A DNA stretch of 64,000 bases from Bellilinea sp034411135 (GCA_034411135.1 DAOUMN010000086.1:23823-87822); one strand, 5' to 3'. Shown: positions 25,603-35,490, counted from the stretch's first letter. A program made the numbers and translations. Notes: generated from the sequence alone by a model not told the origin.

Positions 25603-26355
25603 ATGTTGGAAATTGAAAATTTATCCAAAATATATGATGGCGGTGTTCAAGCACTATATGATGTGAGTTTCAGTGTACCCAAAGGGCAGTTTTTGGCAGT
25701 TATTGGTCTAAGCGGGTCGGGAAAATCAACGTTGTTGCGTTGCATCAACCGGCTCATAGAACCGACGGCTGGAAAAATCGTCTGGAATGGTGTGAACATT
25801 ACCAGCGCGACTCAAGACGAAATGCGCTATATCCGCCGAAAAATTGGCATGGTATTCCAAAATTTCAACCTGGTTTTGCGGTCCAAAGTGCTAACGAATG
25901 TGCTGGCAGGCAGATTGGGATATGTCAATCCAGCCTGGAGCCTGATCAATCGATTTTCCAAGGAAGATATCGAGTTGGCTATCAAACAGTTGGAACGGGT
26001 AGGAATAGCAGATAAAGCCCACCAGCGTGCTGATGAACTCAGCGGGGGCCAACAGCAACGGGTTGGCATTGCAAGGGCAATGATGCAACAACCCGAAATG
26101 ATCCTTGCAGACGAACCCGTTGCCAGCTTGGATCCCGTTCTTGCGCATAGCATCATGCAGTATCTCGAAAACATCAACAAGGAGGACGGAGTAACAGTGC
26201 TTTGCAGCCTCCATTTTTTAGACTTGGTTCACCGGTATGCAGACCGGGTGATTGCCCTCAACCAGGGTCGCTTGGTTTTCGATGGACTACCTGAAGAAAT
26301 CGACGATGCCAAATTTAAAGAGATTTATGGTAAAGAAGCAGAGCGGGTAGGTTGA
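25603..26355 (+). CDS. phnC: Phosphonate ABC transporter ATP-binding protein PhnC
   Basis: A 250-aa ABC ATPase. The start at 25603 is chosen because MLEIENLSKIY begins the ABC fold there; an earlier in-frame start would include hairpin sequence. Walker A GLSGSGKSTLLRC, Q-loop VFQNFNLV, signature LSGGQQQRVGIARAM, Walker B MILADEP and the His switch CSLHFLDL are present. The RLGYVNPAWSLINRFSKED segment is characteristic of PhnC. It ends one base before phnE and energises import through it. Confidence 0.93.
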   Translation: MLEIENLSKIYDGGVQALYDVSFSVPKGQFLAVIGLSGSGKSTLLRCINRLIEPTAGKIVWNGVNITSATQDEMRYIRRKIGMVFQNFNLVLRSKVLTNVLAGRLGYVNPAWSLINRFSKEDIELAIKQLERVGIADKAHQRADELSGGQQQRVGIARAMMQQPEMILADEPVASLDPVLAHSIMQYLENINKEDGVTVLCSLHFLDLVHRYADRVIALNQGRLVFDGLPEEIDDAKFKEIYGKEAERVG

Positions 26356-26356
26356 A

Positions 26357-28180
26357 ATGAATAATAGAAAAAGAGTCAATCCGTTGCTGCGATTTTTAGG
26401 TGTCAGCCTGGCGGTTATTCTGATTTTAGTCATTTATGCCTATGGATTTCAGGTGACAAAAGTCAACCTGGAGGAAACCCGCTCTCCACGTCGGCAGGAG
26501 CAACTAGTACGCATTCTCCGGGCGCTGGCACGTCCAGATTTGTTCACTTATGAGCAGATCGAGGTGCGTGTTGAAAGACCGATCATGGTTCCGTGCCCTC
26601 CGGGAGGTTTCGCGCCGGCAGAAGTTGATCACTCCGAACCCTATCTTGTGGTCGATCCGCCTTGCGCTGCGCCGGGTGAGACGGTGACGATTTCCGGCTT
26701 CAATTTCGAACCCAACACACGCGGCCCGGTTAACTTCATTCCCCCCAGCGAGGTCTCTCTGCAATTGGGCACCATGGAAGTGGATGCCAAGGGACAATTC
26801 AGCATTGAGGTGAAAATCCCAAAACGTGCGGAAGCTGAGGCACAAACAATCCGGGCGGTTACTCGCGAACGTGTTGGGGCGCCAAAATTCTCAAAATCGG
26901 CAATTGACACCTGGGAAAAAATCATCGAAACGGTATTTCTTGCACTGCTGGCAACCACCATTGGTACGCTTTTAGGGGTGCCGCTGAGTTTCTTTGCCGC
27001 AAAAAATCTGATGAAGGATGTCAAAAGCCCGTTAATTAGCATTGCACTGAATATTCTCTTAATACCAGTGGGGATCGTAGTGGGGATAATCCTCACACGC
27101 TGGATTCGAGAATCCGCTGGGATGATATCCAACTCGATGTTGTTCGATCTGGTTGGAATTTTTATTGGTCCGTTGCTTTTTTCATTGATTTTTCGCTGGG
27201 CTGTGCCTCCTGTTGAAATAATAAAACCGGGTTGGGGGTTACGGATAGCCAGGTTGTTGGGTTTATTTACCGGTGCGGTGTTGATTATCTTTAGTCTTGA
27301 GTTTCTTTCAAGTTTTCTGATCCGGATTGGAAAAATGCTTCAACCCAACCTGGGAAGCTGGGGTTTTCTAGCCAAATTTGTGACCGATGTCGGCGACATT
27401 CTAGGCATGCTACTGGTCGTGTTGGTGGCATTTGCCGCGGCAGGCATGACCAGTAGCCTGTGTGACCGCCTGGGCAAATGGATTGCCTACCACATGGCAG
27501 CGCCGTTCGCAAAAATTTGGACGGTTGTTTTGAGCGCCAGCGCTGGCGCATTTATGTTTATCCTTATCATGGCAGGCATCAATTGGTTTTACCAGTTTAA
27601 CAACCCGGCAATCCTGTATGGTTATCCGGGTGGTTTAGGCGCATTAATTGGCGCGGTGACCGCCTTGCGGTTGGCTCCCAAAGACGATTTACCGGTTGGG
27701 ATCGTCATTTACTATGTTTCACGGACGGTTTGGAATGCGCTGCGCTCAATAGAAGCCTTGGTATGGGTAATTGTCTTTGTGGTGTGGGTTGGTATTGGAC
27801 CATTTGCGGGCGTTCTTGCTTTGTCGCTGCATACTATCGCGGCGCTGGCAAAATTGTATTCGGAGCAGGTGGAAAGCATTATGCCCGGACCGCTTGAGGC
27901 GATCATGGCAACCGGAGCGAATCGGTTACAGACAATTATTTACGCGGTTGTGCCCCAGATTATTCCACCATATATATCCTTTACAATGTATCGTTGGGAC
28001 ATCAACGTTCGCATGTCCACCATTATCGGCTTTGCTGGTGGTGGCGGGATTGGATTTTTACTTTATCAGAATATCAATCTGTTGAATTACCGTGCAGCCA
28101 GCATGCAAATGCTGGCAATTGCGATTGTGGTTGCAACAATGGATTACCTTAGCTCGAAGATGCGAGAAAAGGTGGTTTAA
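26357..28180 (+). CDS. phnE: Enlarged phosphonate ABC transporter permease PhnE
   Basis: A 607-aa permease, about twice the usual 260-290 aa. Residues 12-30 are a first membrane helix, followed by an extracytoplasmic region to about 185 containing an Ig/IPT-like stretch (APGETVTISGFNFEP, KGQFSIEVKIPK). The transport core starts at WEKIIETVFLALLATTIGT and is interrupted by extra hydrophobic helices (about 225-440), then resumes with the PhnE C-terminal block (GPLEAIMATGANRLQTIIY, IIGFAGGGGIGFLL). The permease signature is intact, so transport is likely. The added outer domain may dock the binding protein. Last gene of phnDCE, followed by a terminator. Confidence 0.87.
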   Translation: MNNRKRVNPLLRFLGVSLAVILILVIYAYGFQVTKVNLEETRSPRRQEQLVRILRALARPDLFTYEQIEVRVERPIMVPCPPGGFAPAEVDHSEPYLVVDPPCAAPGETVTISGFNFEPNTRGPVNFIPPSEVSLQLGTMEVDAKGQFSIEVKIPKRAEAEAQTIRAVTRERVGAPKFSKSAIDTWEKIIETVFLALLATTIGTLLGVPLSFFAAKNLMKDVKSPLISIALNILLIPVGIVVGIILTRWIRESAGMISNSMLFDLVGIFIGPLLFSLIFRWAVPPVEIIKPGWGLRIARLLGLFTGAVLIIFSLEFLSSFLIRIGKMLQPNLGSWGFLAKFVTDVGDILGMLLVVLVAFAAAGMTSSLCDRLGKWIAYHMAAPFAKIWTVVLSASAGAFMFILIMAGINWFYQFNNPAILYGYPGGLGALIGAVTALRLAPKDDLPVGIVIYYVSRTVWNALRSIEALVWVIVFVVWVGIGPFAGVLALSLHTIAALAKLYSEQVESIMPGPLEAIMATGANRLQTIIYAVVPQIIPPYISFTMYRWDINVRMSTIIGFAGGGGIGFLLYQNINLLNYRAASMQMLAIAIVVATMDYLSSKMREKVV

Positions 28181-28200
28181 GCGCTTGTGTCGAGGAACAC

Positions 28201-28238
28201 GCGCATCCAGTTGAACTTCTGGGTGCGTGCGATTTTTT
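28201..28238 (+). terminator. Terminator after phnE
   Basis: GCGCATCCAG (28201-28210) pairs with CTGGGTGCGT (28219-28228) over 10 bp with two wobble pairs and an 8-base loop; GCGATTTTTT follows. It separates the phn operon from the kinase gene starting at 28259. Confidence 0.65.
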
Positions 28239-28258
28239 CCGTTCCCGATGGTTTTTAG

Positions 28259-29467
28259 ATGTCTGGGATTATAATTTTGACCATGACAGGCGCTTCCGAA
28301 TCGGTGGTTCGCACGAGCAGTGATGCAGATCTTGCCTTCGCGGTTGTAGTTCTGGCATCATATTTCGCTACTTTCAGTTCATTGCAAACTGCTTCACCGG
28401 TTGAAATTATCCTGATGATTATTCTTGGAACGGCATACTTGGCAATCGGAATTTATGGTTATGCGTTCTGTGCCCGGTCAAACCGATTAGTCTTGCAACT
28501 GGCTTATTTTGTGGCACAAATTCCCCTGGGTGCGTGGATTGTCTATCTCGGCAAGGGGGCTGGTTTCAATGCGATGGTACTCCTGCCACTTGCCGGTCAT
28601 GCCGTGGTTTTGCTGCCCAGGCGCATTAGTTACTTTGCCCAGTTTGGGATTTTGTCAGGTTATGTGGGTGCTGTTTTTGCGTTTGCCGGCAACCTTCGAG
28701 TGGTATGGGACGGTTTGCCAACTTTTTTTGCCGGACTGGTTTTCATTGTGGTGTTTACTCAAATGGCTTTGAATGAGGAGGCGTCCCGGCGGGAGGTGGA
28801 GCGCCTGGTGGGCGAGCTGACCCATGCCAATCAACAGCTGCGCGAATATTCTGCCCAGGTTGAAGATTTGGCGATTATCAAAGAGCGCAACCGATTGGCA
28901 CGTGAAATCCACGATGGGCTGGGACATTACCTGACCAGTATCCATATGCAAATTCAGGCTGCAAATGCATTGCTCCAAACCGATCGTGACAAATCGCAAG
29001 AACACCTGATGAAGGCTCAGACAATGACCCAGGAAGCTCTGGCGGACGTGCGTCGATCGGTGGGGTCGTTGCGTATCCAATCTCATGAGAATGTTCCCCT
29101 CACGGATTTGATTCCACGTTTGTTTGAAAATGCGCGCGCGTTTGGAATTGAACCTGTGCTGGAAATTGAGGGGGTGCCCCGTGAAGTTAGCTCAACCGTG
29201 CATTGGACATTGTATCGCGCTACGCAGGAAGCCATTTCGAATGCGTGTAAACATTCCGGCGCGAAAGCCATTCGGATTGTGTTGGATTACAATTTGCCTG
29301 ACCAGGTAATCCTGCGTGTGCGGGATGATGGAGTTGGAGCATTTGACCTTAAAGAAGGATTTGGTTTAATAGGATTGAAGGAGAGAGTTAACATTGTGGG
29401 TGGTGAGATCGAATTCGATGTTGACACAATGAATGGATTTGGCTTTGAAATTAAGGTGCCAGCTTGA
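28259..29467 (+). CDS. Membrane sensor histidine kinase (HisKA_3, LiaS/DesK-like)
   Basis: A 402-aa kinase with about six membrane segments in the first 190 residues and only short outer loops, suggesting it senses the membrane itself. A short coiled coil leads to IKERNRLAREIHDGLGHYL with the phosphoacceptor His, then a HATPase_c domain with ATQEAISNACKHSGA, RDDGVGAFD and GFGLIGLKERV. This is the NarL-system kinase class. Its stop overlaps the TTG start of the response regulator by 4 bases, so the two form one system. The signal is unknown. Confidence 0.92.
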   Translation: MSGIIILTMTGASESVVRTSSDADLAFAVVVLASYFATFSSLQTASPVEIILMIILGTAYLAIGIYGYAFCARSNRLVLQLAYFVAQIPLGAWIVYLGKGAGFNAMVLLPLAGHAVVLLPRRISYFAQFGILSGYVGAVFAFAGNLRVVWDGLPTFFAGLVFIVVFTQMALNEEASRREVERLVGELTHANQQLREYSAQVEDLAIIKERNRLAREIHDGLGHYLTSIHMQIQAANALLQTDRDKSQEHLMKAQTMTQEALADVRRSVGSLRIQSHENVPLTDLIPRLFENARAFGIEPVLEIEGVPREVSSTVHWTLYRATQEAISNACKHSGAKAIRIVLDYNLPDQVILRVRDDGVGAFDLKEGFGLIGLKERVNIVGGEIEFDVDTMNGFGFEIKVPA

Positions 29468-30120
29468 ACCAGAAAATTCGAATTTTGCTTGTTGATGATC
29501 AGGTGTTATTCCGCGAAGGATTGCGTACGCTGCTGGAATTGCAGCCTGATTTTGAGGTGGTGGGCGAAGCAGCTCAAGGAGAAGAAGCGCTGCGCATGGC
29601 AGTCAATCTCAATCCGAGCGTGGTGTTAATGGACTTGCGCATGCCTGTTATGGATGGTGTCACAGCAACCCGACGATTGAAGGACAGCCTGCCGCAGTGT
29701 AAAGTAATTGTCCTAACCACCTTTGATGATGATGAGGATGCGTTTGAGGGCTTGCGCGCTGGTGCAGTTGGCTACTTGCTGAAGGATGTGTCTTCTGAAA
29801 AACTGTACGAGGCGATCCGTTCCGCTGCACGGGGTGAATACTTCCTGCTGCCTTCCATTACAGCCAAAGTAATGGCAGAATTTTCCAGAATGGCGCGACC
29901 ATCCAGGTTGAGTGAGAGCGATCTGGCGGTCAAGCTGTCTTTGCGAGAGTTGGAAGTACTGCGGCTGGTCGCAACTGGTGCATCCAACAAAGAGATTGCC
30001 GATACTCTTGTGATTGCAGAAGGTACGGTGAAGAATCACCTTACCAGTATTCTGTCCAAGCTGGAAGCACGCGATCGGATGCAGGCAGTACTCAAGGCGC
30101 GCGAGATTGGATTGATCTAG
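29464..30120 (+). CDS. NarL/LiaR-family response regulator
   Basis: A 218-aa regulator starting at TTG 29464 within the kinase stop (TTGA). The receiver has the acidic pair LLVDDQ, phospho-Asp in VVLMDLRMPVMDG, the Thr in VLTTFDD and Lys in GYLLKD. The C-terminal LuxR/GerE helix-turn-helix is SLRELEVLRLVATGASNKEI followed by EGTVKNHLTSILSKL. Phosphorylation by the adjacent kinase should drive dimerisation and DNA binding. Targets are not visible, though the next membrane-protein gene is a candidate. Confidence 0.94.
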   Translation: MNQKIRILLVDDQVLFREGLRTLLELQPDFEVVGEAAQGEEALRMAVNLNPSVVLMDLRMPVMDGVTATRRLKDSLPQCKVIVLTTFDDDEDAFEGLRAGAVGYLLKDVSSEKLYEAIRSAARGEYFLLPSITAKVMAEFSRMARPSRLSESDLAVKLSLRELEVLRLVATGASNKEIADTLVIAEGTVKNHLTSILSKLEARDRMQAVLKAREIGLI

Positions 30121-30211
30121 CCGGATGATGTGACTTGAAGTATGACTCGATTCCTAAAGGGAGAGCACCTTTTTTTGGTAGGATTGTGAGGAATTGAACC
30201 TGGAGCCAGAA

Positions 30212-31060
30212 ATGAGCGAGTTTCCAGTCAATGACAACAACACACAACGAGGATTCCCGTACCTGATAGGGATTGGTTTGATCTCTATTGGCTTGGCGAT
30301 TTTCCTGGAACAATTCTTGAAAACAGGCTGGCTGGTGCTCATCATCGCACCAGTGAGTGGGGTTATTTTGATTATCGAAGCAAACCGAATGAAAAAGCCA
30401 GGCTTGTTGATCGCTGGAGGATTGGCTAGTGGAATAGGGATTGGGGCGTTCCTGTTCTTTAGTTCTGCCATACAGGCGAGTATTCCACAGCGAATTGGCT
30501 GGTTGATTGTGGCGTTTGCCCTTGGTTGGATTTCAATCACAGTTTTTTCCTACTTTTTACTGCCACCTCCACGCTGGTGGACAATTATTCCAGGGGGCAT
30601 TCTTTTTTCATTAGGACTATGCTTTCTCTTTAGTGCATTAAGGGTGGTGGATTTTGTCTTATACCTTGCCCTGGGGATTGGATTGGTTTTACTTGGCTGG
30701 GGTATTTTCTGGCGACTGTTTGGATTGATCATTCCGGGCAGCCTGTTGCTGACCATTGGACCGGGGATTTATTTCGCATGGGGAACAGATCTGGCAGTCA
30801 ATGCGCTCTCGAAAACCGGGATGATGATTGCCATTTTCGCGTTGGGCTGGGGTTTTATCATCCTCTTCTCGCGAGTGGTAACGACGAAATTTATTTGGTG
30901 GCCGCTGATCCCCGGCGGTGTGCTGGCGGTTGTTGGATGGGGTCTGTATATTGGTGGAGATCCTGGCAACGCAGCCGCGTTTATTGCCAACACGGGTTCG
31001 ATTGGATTGATTATCTTTGGTCTTTATCTGCTTCTGTTGCGCAAAAGCATCCATCGCTAG
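30212..31060 (+). CDS. Polytopic membrane protein with internal repeats, unknown function
   Basis: ATG 30212 is chosen because GGAG lies 6 bases upstream; a TTG 18 bases earlier lacks this. The 282-aa product is almost entirely hydrophobic with about ten membrane segments. A unit of the form W-x-x-IPGG-x-L-x-x-x-G recurs (WWTIIPGGILFSLG, LIIPGSLLLTIG, WWPLIPGGVLAVVG), so it arose by internal duplication. It follows a LiaR-type regulator by about 90 bases and resembles the small membrane proteins often controlled by LiaS/LiaR systems; that link is inference. Confidence 0.65.
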   Translation: MSEFPVNDNNTQRGFPYLIGIGLISIGLAIFLEQFLKTGWLVLIIAPVSGVILIIEANRMKKPGLLIAGGLASGIGIGAFLFFSSAIQASIPQRIGWLIVAFALGWISITVFSYFLLPPPRWWTIIPGGILFSLGLCFLFSALRVVDFVLYLALGIGLVLLGWGIFWRLFGLIIPGSLLLTIGPGIYFAWGTDLAVNALSKTGMMIAIFALGWGFIILFSRVVTTKFIWWPLIPGGVLAVVGWGLYIGGDPGNAAAFIANTGSIGLIIFGLYLLLLRKSIHR

Positions 31061-31177
31061 AATCACAAAAATTTTCCAGGTTGCAGTCATTTGCTGCTGG
31101 TTTCGGGTCTGTTCAATTTGCGCGCACTTTGATATGATTGCGTGTCTGTTTAAAGTTAAGTGGCAAGGAAAAACTGG

Positions 31178-33037
31178 ATGAATTCGCAACGAATGGATAT
31201 TCGCAACATTGCCATTATCGCACATGTCGATCATGGAAAAACAACTCTGGTGGATGGCTTGTTACGACAGGCGCGCGTTTTTCGGGAAAACCAGCTGGTA
31301 CAAGAACGGGTGATGGATTCCAATGACCTGGAGCGTGAGCGCGGGATCACGATTCTGGCAAAAAATACAGCCGTAACGATTCCCGATCCGGCTACAGGGG
31401 AGATGGTAAAAATCAACATTGTTGACACCCCGGGCCACGCTGATTTTGGCGGTGAGGTGGAACGGGTGATGAATATGGTGGATGGGGTGCTGCTTCTGGT
31501 GGATGCGGCTGAAGGGCCTATGCCGCAAACGCGCTTTGTTTTGAAAAAAGCGCTGGAAATGGGACATCAGGCGATTGTGGTGATCAATAAGATGGACCGC
31601 AAAGATGCCGAACCGGATCGAGTTCTGAATGATACCTTCGATCTATTTGTGGAATTGGGCGCTAATGACCGCCAGGCGGAGTTTCAGGTAATCTATGCCA
31701 ATGCCATTACCCAGCAGGCAGGACTTACTCCGCATCTGTCACCCGATTTACAACCGTTGTTTGAAGCTATCCTGCGCTCCATTCCTGCCCCCACTGTTGC
31801 GCTGGACGAGCCGTTTCGCATGTTGGTGACCAACCTGGGCTACGACGAATACCGTGGTGTAACTGCGATTGGCAGAGTTTTTTCAGGGAGGGTTTGCGTG
31901 GGGCAACCGCTGGCGCGAATTACCACGCAGGGTGAGGTACTCAACGAAAAAGCGCGCTACCTTTTTGTTTTCCAAGGGTTGCAAAAAGTTGAGGTTGAAG
32001 AGGTGGCTGCCGGCGATATAGCCGTTATTGCTGGTTTGGAAGGGGTAGAAATTGGTGAAACGTTGGCGGATATCGAAAACCCGATTGCCTTGCCGCCAAT
32101 CCGTGTTGAGGAACCTACCGTGCGAATGACATTCGGGGTCAATACGAGCCCATTTTCGGGACGTGAAGGTAAGTGGGGTACGTCGCGGAAGTTGCGTGAG
32201 CGATTATTTGACGAATTGCGAAACAATGTTGCCTTGCGGGTCGAGGAAACCGAGAGCGCAGACACTTTTTTAGTTTCCGGGCGGGGTGAATTGCACTTGG
32301 CGATTTTGATTGAAACGATGCGCCGTGAAGGATACGAGTTCCAGGTTTCGCGTCCCGAAGCGATTCTAAAGGTTGGAGAAGATGGGCAAACACTTGAGCC
32401 TTATGAGGAAGTACATATCGAAACCAGCGCAGATACGGTGGGCACAGTGGTCGAGATGCTCGGTGCGCGTAAAGGACAGATGGTTGAAATCATCAACAAC
32501 CCGGATAATACGGTCAGCCTGACTTATATTGTTCCGACACGCGGCTTACTCGGCTTTCGCTACCAGTTCATGACAGCCACGCGTGGAATGGGAGTGATGC
32601 ACAGCCTGTTCCATGGATATGCTCCCCACGCGGGAACAATTCCGACCCGAAACAGCAGTTCCATTGTTGCCTGGGAGAACGGGACGACTACCAATTATGG
32701 ATTGAAAAATGCGGAAGAACGTGGAGTACTTTTCTGCGGAGCGGGTGTCGAGGTTTATGAGGGTATGGTAGTTGGTGAAACCTTGCGCGTCAGTGATCTG
32801 GTTGTGAATGTGTGCAAAAAGAAACATCTGACCAACATGCGTTCATCCAATAAAGATATTGAAGTTCGATTAACCCCGCCGCGGCAAATGAGTTTGGATG
32901 AAGCGATTGAATACCTGGCAGAGGACGAGCTACTCGAGGTAACGCCCAAGAGTTATCGCATCCGAAAACGGATACTGGATACAGAAGAACGAGGGAAGCA
33001 AACCAAACGGGCAAAAGAGATGCTTGAAGGTGTGTAA
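31178..33037 (+). CDS. typA: Translational GTPase TypA/BipA
   Basis: A 619-aa ribosome-binding GTPase of the EF-G superfamily. ATG 31178 is preferred (AAGGA 8 bases upstream) over GTG 31160. IAHVDHGKTTLVDGLL is G1, RERGITILAKNTA the switch I region, DTPGHADFGGEVERV G3 and NKMDR G4. Domains II, III and V and the BipA-specific C-terminal part (TRGLLGFRYQFMTATRG, LTPPRQMSLDEAIEYL) follow. BipA helps 50S assembly and stress adaptation. Its stop overlaps the next gene's ATG by one base. Confidence 0.96.
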   Translation: MNSQRMDIRNIAIIAHVDHGKTTLVDGLLRQARVFRENQLVQERVMDSNDLERERGITILAKNTAVTIPDPATGEMVKINIVDTPGHADFGGEVERVMNMVDGVLLLVDAAEGPMPQTRFVLKKALEMGHQAIVVINKMDRKDAEPDRVLNDTFDLFVELGANDRQAEFQVIYANAITQQAGLTPHLSPDLQPLFEAILRSIPAPTVALDEPFRMLVTNLGYDEYRGVTAIGRVFSGRVCVGQPLARITTQGEVLNEKARYLFVFQGLQKVEVEEVAAGDIAVIAGLEGVEIGETLADIENPIALPPIRVEEPTVRMTFGVNTSPFSGREGKWGTSRKLRERLFDELRNNVALRVEETESADTFLVSGRGELHLAILIETMRREGYEFQVSRPEAILKVGEDGQTLEPYEEVHIETSADTVGTVVEMLGARKGQMVEIINNPDNTVSLTYIVPTRGLLGFRYQFMTATRGMGVMHSLFHGYAPHAGTIPTRNSSSIVAWENGTTTNYGLKNAEERGVLFCGAGVEVYEGMVVGETLRVSDLVVNVCKKKHLTNMRSSNKDIEVRLTPPRQMSLDEAIEYLAEDELLEVTPKSYRIRKRILDTEERGKQTKRAKEMLEGV

Positions 33038-34560
33038 TGAGCGCAGTTCAACAAAAAATGATCGGATGCGTCGCAGGATTTTTCATATTGATCCTGTCTG
33101 CATGTTCGACAGTCTCGCACACAATCTTGCCGACTGCCCCACCAACTGCCGTTACAGCTGTGGTTGAAAATACAACTGCTGCACCGATTCCACCTCCGAC
33201 TACAACCCCAACGGAAATACTCACCGAAACACCGCCGCCCAAATCGGGCCTTACCCAATATCACCTGGTAGCCGAATTGGATGATGGGCAAAAATCTGTT
33301 GATGTTGTCCAAAGAATTCTATATACCAACACAACTGGGGTCGAATTAGCCGAAATCTTTTTTGCTGTTGACCCCAATCGGTACAGCAATGGATTCGCTC
33401 TTGAATCATTGACCCGCGTGGGATCAGAGCAGTCTTTGCCGACCAGTCTGGAAAAAAACTGGCTACGTGCGCAACTGACAGAACCATTGCCGAATGGTGG
33501 GCAAATCGAGATTCTAGCGCAATACCGGCTTCAATTGCCACGCATTCCGCCTCCATCCGATAATGCCAAACCCCAAATTTACGGATTCACAAGCCGGCAA
33601 ACCAATTTGGTGGACTGGTATTTGTGGATCCCACCTTATGACTCTCGCAGTGGATGGTTGACGCATTCACCATCCTATTTTGGCGAGTATTACGTGTATC
33701 CGGTTGCGGATTTTCAAGTTGAAGTGCGGGTCAAGAACGCAAACCGCCGTCCTGTTATCGCAGCCAGTGTGCTGCCCACAATTGAGACAGATTATGAATG
33801 GAGCTTTGAACTAGCTGCTGGGCGAAATTTTGTACTGTCGCTCAGTCCGGATTACGTTGTTCAAGAAGCGGTGACGAACGATTTTATCATCCGTTCTTTT
33901 TCGTTCCCTCTTTATGATCGTCAGGGAAGTGCTGTTCTTGAACACACCAGCAAAGCCTATCAACTCTATTCAAATTTGTTTGGCGCACTTCCGAGGAAAT
34001 CGCTGAGTGTTGTTCAGGCAGATTTTCTGGACGGAATGGAGTTTGATGGGTTGTATTTTCTTAGTAAAGGGTTTTATGATTTATACGATGGTACCCCTCA
34101 GGGTTACCTGGTTATAATCACTGTACATGAGACTGCCCATCAATGGTGGTATGGATTGGTCGCCAATGATCAGGCTTTACATCCATGGCTGGATGAAGCC
34201 CTTGGCACGTACAGCGAAAAATTGTATTACGAGGCATATTACCCCGATCTGGTGGATTGGTGGTGGTACTACCGGGTAAATTTTTACCAACCCGAGGGTG
34301 TTATTGACCTTCCGGTATATGATTATCCCGGATTTATTCCGTACCGCAATGCGGTTTACTTGCGCGGTGCTTTATTTCTTGAAGAACTGCGCCGTTTCTT
34401 GGGTGATGAGATGTTCTTTAGTGGTCTTAAAGGATATATTGAGCAAACAGGCGTTGGAATCGGCAGCCCGGATGTGTTTTTCCAAGCATTGACCGCAAAC
34501 AACATGGAAAGCATTGCACCATTAATAGAAAAATACTTTTCAACTAAACCATTGCAATAA
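33037..34560 (+). CDS. M1-family-like (gluzincin) metallopeptidase lipoprotein
   Basis: A 507-aa exported lipoprotein: signal peptide with lipobox LSAC (about residue 25), then a Thr/Pro-rich linker (30-70). The zinc site HETAHQWW followed 18 residues later by Glu in WLDEALGTYSE is the HEXXH-18-E pattern of M1 aminopeptidases. The GXMEN exopeptidase motif is replaced by DGMEFDGLYF, so specificity may differ. It would act outside the membrane on peptides. Its ATG overlaps the typA stop, suggesting co-transcription, and its end overlaps the convergent AllH-like gene by 17 bases. Confidence 0.85.
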   Translation: MSAVQQKMIGCVAGFFILILSACSTVSHTILPTAPPTAVTAVVENTTAAPIPPPTTTPTEILTETPPPKSGLTQYHLVAELDDGQKSVDVVQRILYTNTTGVELAEIFFAVDPNRYSNGFALESLTRVGSEQSLPTSLEKNWLRAQLTEPLPNGGQIEILAQYRLQLPRIPPPSDNAKPQIYGFTSRQTNLVDWYLWIPPYDSRSGWLTHSPSYFGEYYVYPVADFQVEVRVKNANRRPVIAASVLPTIETDYEWSFELAAGRNFVLSLSPDYVVQEAVTNDFIIRSFSFPLYDRQGSAVLEHTSKAYQLYSNLFGALPRKSLSVVQADFLDGMEFDGLYFLSKGFYDLYDGTPQGYLVIITVHETAHQWWYGLVANDQALHPWLDEALGTYSEKLYYEAYYPDLVDWWWYYRVNFYQPEGVIDLPVYDYPGFIPYRNAVYLRGALFLEELRRFLGDEMFFSGLKGYIEQTGVGIGSPDVFFQALTANNMESIAPLIEKYFSTKPLQ

Positions 34561-35446
34561 ACGGCAATTTGTTAAGTCGGCACACTGAGCAAAGAGCGAG
34601 TAACATGCCGGCAACCGCTTCGATGCCGGAGGAGTTCCCCCAGTTTACAACGCCATCAAGGACAGCTGCATTCAAGGGAATCAAGCCGGTCAACGCTTCA
34701 AATGCGTGTAGCAATCGCTCGTCCAGCTCACCTTGGGATGCAGCGGCGATCAGGTTGGCGCTGATTAGTGTGGAACGTTTTGACACTTGCTCAACCATGG
34801 CTTGATGAATGGCAGCCATCTCCAAATTGTGAAAATGAGATAGTCGATCGAGCGCGTAACACCAGCCCAGCAACAAGTCGTCGCCGGCAGGGGTCAAGCC
34901 GCGTCCTCTGCCAGCAAAAAATTTTCCTGCCGTGCTAAGCGAATCCAGGTCGGTCGAATCGGGAGAGATCAAATATCTCAATGCAGTACGTAAATCTGAG
35001 GGTATATTGACGTTTTCAATGCCAAACAAGGTCAGTACTGTACTGAAGTATTCGACGGACTGATCCAGACGTTTCTGAAGGTGGGTGATGAATTGTTTGA
35101 TCGTCAACGATGAAGGGAGCTGCTCGAGAGGGGTTTCGTTTTCCCGGGCTGACCAGAGAGCAGCCGGATTAATTTCCAGTTGATAGTTGGCAGCCCGAAA
35201 AAAAAGTGCATTATTAGAGATTTCAACGAGATCTGAGTGTTGGACGGTTTCTAAAAATACACCCGAGCCTGGTACATTGATACTCAAAGGGTTTCGAAAC
35301 GTGTCTCTAGATATAAATACAATCGACGCATCAGCCATTCTTAGGAATACGCCTTTGGATGTGAGCCCATATACAACGGCAGAGGTGTTGAATTGTATAG
35401 ATTTGAGTGCTGCGATTCCGATCGACTGCGCAATAAAGGACATCAT
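34544..35446 (-). CDS. DUF2877 (AllH-like) family protein
   Basis: A 300-aa protein. FAGRGRGLTPAGDDLLLGWCY is close to the diagnostic block of DUF2877, a family that includes AllH (YlbF), a component linked to oxamate carbamoyltransferase in allantoin breakdown. The fdrA/allG-type partners are not present in the window, so the role in purine degradation is uncertain. No signal peptide or membrane helix. It is the only minus-strand gene here and its promoter lies in the gap to its right. Confidence 0.75.
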   Translation of the reverse strand: MMSFIAQSIGIAALKSIQFNTSAVVYGLTSKGVFLRMADASIVFISRDTFRNPLSINVPGSGVFLETVQHSDLVEISNNALFFRAANYQLEINPAALWSARENETPLEQLPSSLTIKQFITHLQKRLDQSVEYFSTVLTLFGIENVNIPSDLRTALRYLISPDSTDLDSLSTAGKFFAGRGRGLTPAGDDLLLGWCYALDRLSHFHNLEMAAIHQAMVEQVSKRSTLISANLIAAASQGELDERLLHAFEALTGLIPLNAAVLDGVVNWGNSSGIEAVAGMLLALCSVCRLNKLPFIAMV

Positions 35447-35490
35447 GCAGAGATCGCCTTCTTGTCAGACAATTTTATGAGGAATGTCAG

